Shown: piece by piece, positions 33,621-34,106 of the stretch | How positions within the stretch are numbered: position 1 is the first letter of the stretch | Layout of the letters: every line of letters starts with the position of its first letter | Assembly (NCBI GenBank): GCA_944324405.1 | Contig: CALUWF010000017.1 | Span: 1 to 34,106, forward strand | Direction of reading: 5' to 3' | Length of the DNA stretch: 34,106 bases | Origin: Candidatus Gastranaerophilales bacterium | GTDB lineage: Bacteria > Cyanobacteriota > Vampirovibrionia > Gastranaerophilales > Gastranaerophilaceae | Translations under genes and position numbers: made by a program | The notes under the pieces: generated by a model | Told to the model about the DNA's origin: nothing | The model's database searches: none | The model's input: the letters and a program-made list of their open reading frames with translations, nothing else

Positions 33621-33645
33621 GGCGGGGAATTCCCCGCCATTTTTA
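33621..33645 (+). terminator. Palindromic intrinsic terminator
   Basis: A perfect 18-bp palindrome (33621-33638, GGCGGGG arms around AATT) is followed on the plus strand by ATTTTTAATA. Its design is like the yggS-sepF terminator. No intact plus-strand gene precedes it within 290 bases, so it may belong to a lost gene. The stretch 33498-33620 shows no gene I can support. Confidence 0.65.
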
Positions 33646-33749
33646 ATATAGGGGAGAAATGAGCGAATTTAGGAATATTTATGGATTAATCGGGAATTTT
33701 TGCGGCAAACCGCTCTTAAAAAGACAATTTGAAAGATTATAAAGCATAA

Positions 33750-34091
33750 CTAAGGGTTCTTTTTTGTATTGTTATACTTTTTTACCGACTCTATAAGATT
33801 TAAATACAGTTCTAACTCCTCATTATCAGATGAATATATTTCTTTTATTATTCTATCCCTGTTAGTATTCTCTATTTTTTCTATCTGTATACCAAATTCG
33901 GACAGAGGAATTTTTAATGTATCTATGAGCTTGAAAAAAGTTTCAAGACTTGGCATAAAAACTCCTCTTTCCAATTTGCCATAATGCTTTTCTGCTATTT
34001 CAATTTTTTCCGAAAGTTCTTCCTGGGTAAGATTTGCCTTCTTTCTGTATTCTTTAAACTTTTTGCCTAAAAATTCTTTGTCATAAAACAT
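33750..34091 (-). CDS. XRE-family helix-turn-helix regulator
   Basis: A 113-residue probable DNA-binding protein. Residues 7-65 form an HTH_3 (Cro/CI-type) domain: FKEYRKKANLTQEELSEKIEIAEKHYGKLERG, then MPSLETFFKLIDTLKIPLSEF. The C-terminal part (66-113) is charged and helical with no known ligand domain. The ATG at 34089-34091 has GAGG 13 bases upstream, further than ideal; the window ends 15 bases upstream, so the promoter is mostly outside. Its place just inside a tRNA-end scar fits the regulator of an integrated element, but it could also be an ordinary chromosomal regulator. Confidence 0.85.
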   Translation of the reverse strand: MFYDKEFLGKKFKEYRKKANLTQEELSEKIEIAEKHYGKLERGVFMPSLETFFKLIDTLKIPLSEFGIQIEKIENTNRDRIIKEIYSSDNEELELYLNLIESVKKYNNTKKNP

Positions 34092-34106
34092 AAGGGAATA
34101 TACCTC

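Noticed and set aside
33462-33662. 66-codon open frame across the tRNA fragment and terminator
   Set aside because: Its first part is the antisense translation of the tRNA end and it runs through the terminator palindrome; a chance frame.
33659-33742. 27-codon ORF (ATG preceded by GGGGAG)
   Set aside because: The ribosome site is too close to the ATG, the ORF is very short and ends 8 bases before the convergent XRE gene; no support for a real gene.

Overview
The window is a gene-dense, AT-rich bacterial chromosome segment. Its gene content fits a non-photosynthetic relative of the cyanobacteria, most likely gut Vampirovibrionia/Melainabacteria of the Gastranaerophilales type. This placement is an inference. 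It rests on Gram-negative lipid A genes (rfaE2, lpxD, lpxC, fabZ, lpxA) in one genome with SepF next to YggS and with Smc-ScpA-ScpB, plus anaerobe markers (rubrerythrin, a small ferredoxin, a 2-hydroxyacyl-CoA dehydratase-type activase). Non-ATG starts are common: TTG for sepF, scpB and one secreted protein; GTG for yggS, lpxD and the zinc-ribbon ATPase. No rRNA, CRISPR array, insertion sequence or complete tRNA gene was seen.

Layout. 1-175: a 77-bp exact direct repeat (period 98) that folds into a long hairpin, at the window edge. 211-4172 (minus): acpP-fabF with a strong promoter; yggS-sepF with its own promoter and terminator; pdxJ. 4309-26117 (plus): a long housekeeping run. It holds a three-zinc-ribbon AAA/TPR protein; an acyltransferase, ROK kinase and mfd; a lipoprotein parvulin; the envelope cluster rfaE2-lpxD-lpxC-fabZ-lpxA continuing into an M29 aminopeptidase, a prenyl synthase homologue and lepB; smc-scpA-scpB; and a 59-residue ferredoxin. 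26152-28707 (minus): a membrane protein I cannot identify and a secreted VirB10/TrbI-like protein. 28833-31633 (plus): HIT protein, a 53-residue small protein overlapping a 5-formyl-THF cyclo-ligase gene, rubrerythrin and an activase. 31634-34106: a visibly decaying region. It holds a 5'-truncated GlcG/HbpS-type gene, an intact sugar O-acetyltransferase, a HAD phosphatase gene with two apparent one-base deletions, a long hairpin, a lone 3' end of an initiator-type tRNA, a palindromic terminator and a minus-strand XRE regulator.

Functionally the middle of the window joins fatty acid supply (AcpP, FabF, FabZ), lipid A synthesis (LpxA/C/D, RfaE2), isoprenoid chain synthesis, protein export and folding (LepB, parvulin) and chromosome segregation and division (Smc-ScpAB, SepF). 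The points most worth a second look are the tRNA 3'-end fragment, which looks like an integration scar bordering an island that runs off the right edge; an EF-hand-like calcium loop inside the parvulin domain; the zinc-ribbon/cyclase-like/AAA/TPR protein; a prenyl synthase with a broken second aspartate motif; and a near-consensus promoter placed so that the acyltransferase mRNA should be leaderless.
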